A stretch of DNA of 14,963 bases from Draconibacterium sp. (lineage in GTDB: Bacteria; Bacteroidota; Bacteroidia; Bacteroidales; Prolixibacteraceae). The stretch covers positions 1-14,963 of the forward strand of contig JALUZN010000014.1 of the NCBI GenBank assembly GCA_027011835.1. The letters run 5' to 3'. The translations under genes and the position numbers were made by a program. Positions 13,850-14,963 of this stretch are shown piece by piece (positions within the stretch are counted from its first letter, which is position 1; each line of letters starts with the position of its first letter). The notes beneath the pieces were generated by a model. That model searched no databases. It was not told the DNA's origin and was given only the letters and a program-made list of their open reading frames with translations.

Positions 13850-14674
13850 TTATTTTTTCATGTTGTATTTAACCAACAAGTCAATTAACGAAATTGATGC
13901 ATCTTCCATATTGTTAACGATACTGTCAATTTTTGCAACACAATAGTTGTAGAAAATTTGTAGAATAATTGCAACAACAAGACCAGTTACTGTTGTAATC
14001 AAGGCTACTTTAATACCACCTGCTACAAGTGCGGGAGAAATATCACCGGCAATCTGAATTGCATCGAAAGCACCAATCATACCAATTACTGTTCCCATGA
14101 AACCAAGCATCGGTGCAAGTGCAATAAACAGAGCAATCCAACTAAGTCCTTTTTCTAATAAACCGGCTTGAACACCTCCGTATGAGATAATCGATTTTTC
14201 GACTACATCAATGCCATGGTCTGCCCGGTCTAATCCTTGGTAGAAAATACTTGCTACAGGACCGCGAGTGTTACGACAAACTTCTTTTGCAGCATCAACG
14301 CCTCCATTTTCTAATGCTTCTTCAACTTTTGCCAATAACTTTTTAGTGTTTGTTGTTGCAAGGTTCAGATAAAGAACTCTTTCAATAGAAAAAGCTAAAC
14401 CTAAAATAAGAGCCATTAACACTGAAGACATAAATCCTGGACCACCTTCAATAAATTTTTGTTTTAACTGACTGTGCAATGATTTTCCTTCTTCTGCTGC
14501 AGCAGCTGCTGCTTCTTCCGGGTCAGCAGTTACATCTTGCTTCACCTGCTCTTGTGTCACTGTTTGTCCTTGTGTAGTTGCCGTATCTTGTGCAACTAAA
14601 GGCTTCGATACCATAAAGAATAGTACCCCGAATACTGCTATTAACGCGAATAGTCTTTTCATAACTGATTTCAA
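13850..14674 (-). CDS. exbB: MotA/TolQ/ExbB-family proton channel protein
   Basis: A 274-residue inner-membrane protein. The N-terminus looks like a cleavable signal or extra membrane segment (about 6-27, ending PLVAQD). A Gln/Ala-rich periplasmic linker (30-75, with AAAAAA at 55-60) follows, then the three ExbB helices (about 81-100, 177-199, 218-241). The family signature is plain: LAPMLGFMGTVIGMIGAFDAI (187-207) and SPALVAGGIKVALITTVTGLVVAI (213-236), with T195 and T227-T230 lining the presumed proton path. ExbB oligomers form the channel in which ExbD dimers turn. First gene of the four-gene minus-strand operon, 8 bp before the 4-TM gene. TolQ is the main alternative, but no tolA, tolB or pal is visible. 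No clear -33/-7 promoter was found in the 170 bp upstream. Confidence 0.94.
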   Translation of the reverse strand: MKSVMKRLFALIAVFGVLFFMVSKPLVAQDTATTQGQTVTQEQVKQDVTADPEEAAAAAAEEGKSLHSQLKQKFIEGGPGFMSSVLMALILGLAFSIERVLYLNLATTNTKKLLAKVEEALENGGVDAAKEVCRNTRGPVASIFYQGLDRADHGIDVVEKSIISYGGVQAGLLEKGLSWIALFIALAPMLGFMGTVIGMIGAFDAIQIAGDISPALVAGGIKVALITTVTGLVVAIILQIFYNYCVAKIDSIVNNMEDASISLIDLLVKYNMKK

Positions 14675-14780
14675 TTTTTAATTAATAATCTTTTGATTTT
14701 GTTTTATTTAATAATGTTCAAATTTCTCAAGTTGTAACAAAAAATGTACCTCTTTTAATATTTTAAAAAGATCTCATTTT

Positions 14781-14802
14781 TCTCTCTTTCTGCGGAGAGA
14801 GA
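14781..14802. other. 7-bp hairpin upstream of exbB
   Basis: TCTCTCT (14781-14787) pairs with AGAGAGA (14796-14802) around an 8-nt loop. There is no T-tract on either side at the right distance, so it is not a canonical terminator. On the minus strand it follows the larger stem-loop behind the GIY-YIG gene. Confidence 0.45.
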
Positions 14803-14811
14803 GGGATTCCC

Positions 14812-14841
14812 CCGAAGGGATCGCTATGCGAGAACCCTCGG
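14812..14841. other. Strong nested stem-loop just after the GIY-YIG stop
   Basis: CCG-A-AGGG-a-TCGC-TAT-GCGA-gaa-CCCT-CGG folds into an interrupted 11-bp GC-rich stem, starting 3 nt after the minus-strand stop codon. It lacks a T-tract. It coincides with an alternative reading frame that looks like a protein tail (see findings). Confidence 0.6.
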
Positions 14842-14844
14842 TAC

Positions 14845-14963
14845 CTATATAATTTTATTATTTTTTAAAAAATTATATCCATCAATAGTTTTAAAGAACG
14901 TTTCCCTTTTCATGGCCTCACCTCTTGTTTCAAATTTTTCGAAATAGAGTAAATTCCATGGTC
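14845..14963 (-). CDS. GIY-YIG nuclease-like protein, C-terminal fragment (runs off the window)
   Basis: On minus the frame from the window edge encodes 38 residues to a TAG at 14845-14847: PWNLLYFEKFETRGEAMKRE, then TFFKTIDGYNFLKNN and KII. The PW.L.Y.E.FETR.EA..RE..FK pattern is the C-terminal half of small GIY-YIG proteins (YhbQ/UvrC-N-like, about 80-100 residues), which in Bacteroidota are frequent small cytoplasmic proteins of unclear nuclease role. The catalytic GIY...YIG part lies outside the window. The gene would sit upstream of the exbB operon on the same strand, 170 bp away, but a stem-loop separates them. The fragment is short, so family assignment rests on pattern memory only. 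Confidence 0.7.
   Translation of the reverse strand, partial: PWNLLYFEKFETRGEAMKRETFFKTIDGYNFLKNNKII

Noticed and set aside
14495..14520. GCT/GCA-rich triplet run in exbB as a possible unstable repeat
   Set aside because: It is an imperfect alanine-codon run in a low-complexity periplasmic linker, with mixed synonymous codons, so no sign of slippage.
1..14963. Undescribed defence, phage or CRISPR system
   Set aside because: All substantial genes are housekeeping or envelope families; there are no regularly spaced repeat arrays, integrases, toxin-antitoxin pairs or nuclease-helicase cassettes. The GIY-YIG fragment alone is not evidence for one.

Overview
The window looks like chromosomal DNA of a Bacteroidota bacterium, probably class Bacteroidia (Marinilabiliales/Prolixibacteraceae-like is my guess; the rank below phylum is weak). 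Reasons: AT-rich sequence, no Shine-Dalgarno sites before genes, several promoters of the TTTG / TAnnTTTG type, and protein variants typical of that phylum (AroA with GTAMRF, tandem ExbD genes, a DUF5009/HGSNAT-type membrane acyltransferase). Almost everything is housekeeping or envelope biology. I see no defence island, CRISPR array, prophage, secondary-metabolite cluster, tRNA or rRNA gene.

Layout. (1) 1-1542: short upstream region with a 17-bp direct repeat pair, then a PlsC-type acyltransferase on +. (2) 4860-1545 on minus: a small two-TM protein, dprA (competence/recombination mediator) and a DEAD-box RNA helicase. Between dprA and the helicase sits a 388-bp element with perfect 15-bp inverted ends, whose insertion supplied the last base of the dprA stop codon. 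(3) 4958-8339 on +: aroB, a repeat-bearing spacer, aroA (two shikimate-pathway enzymes), and a secreted SIMPL-domain protein. (4) 10198-8372 on minus: tadA, a heparan-glucosaminide acetyltransferase-like membrane protein with a one-base frameshift near its C-terminus, and a short decayed reading frame. (5) 10463-12220 on +: aspS, ending at a strong bidirectional terminator. (6) 14674-12298 on minus: an ExbB / 4-TM protein / ExbD / ExbD proton-channel operon. (7) The right edge holds the C-terminal end of a GIY-YIG-type protein on minus, followed by a strongly structured stem-loop.

Functional links: aroB and aroA feed chorismate and aromatic amino-acid synthesis. aspS and tadA both serve decoding (charging tRNA-Asp, and A-to-I editing of the tRNA-Arg wobble base). 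The Exb operon should use proton motive force to energise the outer membrane, though no TonB gene is in view. The most noteworthy signals are non-coding or degenerative: the stop-codon-donating inverted-repeat element, a diverged ~140-bp repeat present both inside that element and directly after aroB, the frameshifted acyltransferase, a small frame with an internal stop, and the out-of-frame tail plus stem-loop behind the GIY-YIG gene.
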